Source: Flavihumibacter profundi
GTDB lineage: Bacteria > Bacteroidota > Bacteroidia > Chitinophagales > Chitinophagaceae
Assembly: GCF_020076305.1 (NCBI RefSeq)
Contig: NZ_JAIQXE010000002.1
Location: forward strand, 62,001-126,000
Direction of reading: 5' to 3'
DNA: 64,000 bases
How positions within the stretch are numbered: position 1 is the stretch's first letter; every line of letters begins with the position of its first letter. A program made the translations under genes and the position numbers. Of this stretch, positions 63,418-64,000 are shown piece after piece. A model generated the notes under the pieces. That model was not told the origin of the DNA. It did not search any database and saw only the letters and a program-made list of their open reading frames with translations.

Positions 63418-64000
63418 CGGGTCCTTCTGTTAACCAGCCAAACCCCTGAAATGATTAAAGCCGCCGCAATCACTTTATTGAATGTGAGTGATTCCCCCAG
63501 GAATATGACTGCAATAATCGCGGCAAAAACAGGTTGGGTATAAATATAAGACCCTGTTACTCCTGCTCCCAATGTGTTGATGCCGTAAAGGTTGAAGAGG
63601 TATGCAAAAAATGTTGCGCCCAATACAATCAGGGCCAGGGCCATCCACTCCAGCTGGCCGAAATTCTCCCAGTGTATGGTTTGAAATTGTGACCAGCCGA
63701 AAAAAGCCATGAAAGGTAGCCCCAGGGTAAAGACCCAGCGCAACACATGGGTGGGCCGGTATTCTTTCATAAGTGGCTTCACCAGGGCAAAATAGAATGA
63801 ATAGGAAATGGCATTGATGATGACGAGAATATTTCCCAGCAGCACATTTTCGGCTTTTCCTGACCTGTCTTTTCCTGCTACCAGCAAAACTGCGCCACTT
63901 ATACCCAGGGCAAGCCCGGCTAGCTTCCAGTTACTTAGCGATTCCTTATCTAGCCAGGCGGCTACAAAACTTATAAAAATCGGGGTAACCAGGATCAGCA
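63414..64000 (-). CDS. EamA-family (DMT) transporter, C-terminal part (partial)
   Basis: The frame is open to the right edge, so the 5' part is missing. About 195 residues are visible, with the pattern TPIFISFVAAWLDKE at the right end, then GLALGISGAVLLVAG, GNILVIINAISYSFYFALVKP, GATFFAYLFNLYGINTLGA and LGESLTFNKVIAAALIISGVWL. These are EamA-type membrane helices (second repeat plus part of the first). It may export a metabolite. The TTG at 63887 is inside the gene and is not the real start. Confidence 0.85.
   Translation of the reverse strand, partial: LILVTPIFISFVAAWLDKESLSNWKLAGLALGISGAVLLVAGKDRSGKAENVLLGNILVIINAISYSFYFALVKPLMKEYRPTHVLRWVFTLGLPFMAFFGWSQFQTIHWENFGQLEWMALALIVLGATFFAYLFNLYGINTLGAGVTGSYIYTQPVFAAIIAVIFLGESLTFNKVIAAALIISGVWLVNRRTR

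Noticed and set aside
1-64000. tRNA, rRNA or CRISPR arrays
   Set aside because: I scanned the gaps by eye and found no clover-leaf-like T-loop pairs, no 16S/23S-like stretches and no regular repeat-spacer pattern. Weak candidates could be missed without a covariance search.

Overview
The window looks like chromosomal DNA of a Bacteroidota member, most likely family Chitinophagaceae (inferred from gene content, not from a marker-gene tree). Signs are a Rho factor with a long charged N-terminal insertion, an IPExxxVDY-family protein, DUF3127, DUF5690 and TIGR02757 proteins, PadR plus double-PspC membrane protein, PepSY-like small exported proteins, many lipoproteins, few recognisable Shine-Dalgarno sites, and -7 boxes of the TAnnTTTG type. 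I found no rRNA, tRNA, CRISPR array, insertion sequence or prophage gene. Both edges cut a gene: a response regulator on the left and an EamA-type transporter on the right.

Layout. 1-4400 (minus strand): response regulator, fatty acid desaturase, and a padR-pspC unit. 4.9-8.4 kb: a very large exported TolB-propeller/amidohydrolase protein with a strong terminator. 8.7-16.9 kb (plus): a tightly overlapping operon of a DUF3089 lipoprotein, a GT-C-like membrane protein, a GT2 enzyme, a DUF2304 protein, a second GT2 enzyme and two tandem paralogous GT-C-like proteins. This looks like a lipid-linked sugar transfer system. An orphan exbD lies convergent to its end. 17.6-22.6 kb: a PLP enzyme of the PbfA (phosphonate ammonia-lyase) type, a lipoprotein phosphodiesterase/phosphonohydrolase-like enzyme with sugar-binding-type C-terminal domains, a DUF5690 transporter and a convergent XRE-cupin regulator. 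It is the best candidate in this window for a poorly described catabolic system, for phosphonate or phosphoethanolamine scavenging.

22.7-32.4 kb: asnS, a D-2-hydroxyacid dehydrogenase, rho, the tRNA 2-selenouridine pair mnmH-selD, pterin carbinolamine dehydratase, a GNAT enzyme, an IPExxxVDY protein and an M28 peptidase with a PDZ domain. 32.5-39.6 kb: a SWIM/SNF2 helicase, an unlisted 57-residue ORF on the opposite strand with its own terminator, tatC, rpiB and a second M28 peptidase. 39.7-45.1 kb: a deoxyhypusine synthase-like enzyme, two PepSY-like small exported proteins, an alpha/beta hydrolase overlapping an AcpH-like gene, and a CoA-transferase. 45.2-52.1 kb (plus): DUF2911, asnB, a gamma-family trans-sulfuration enzyme, GH127, TIGR02757 and a small conserved protein.

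52.1-54.9 kb (minus): an enoyl-CoA hydratase next to paaZ, a fragment of phenylacetate degradation. 55.0-60.7 kb: small lipoproteins, DUF1569, adk, msrB, yceI, an HPF/RaiA-like protein, a DUF3127 protein with an SSB-like acidic tail, and a possible CotH-like exported protein. 60.9-64.0 kb: a long PurF-like amidotransferase, a SixA-like phosphatase and the EamA transporter. Seven hairpins look like intrinsic terminators. Two of the hairpins (51.7 and 59.6 kb) are copies of the same 33-base dyad, so there may be a dispersed terminator or REP-like element. Functions are assigned by reading motifs only; no database search was run.
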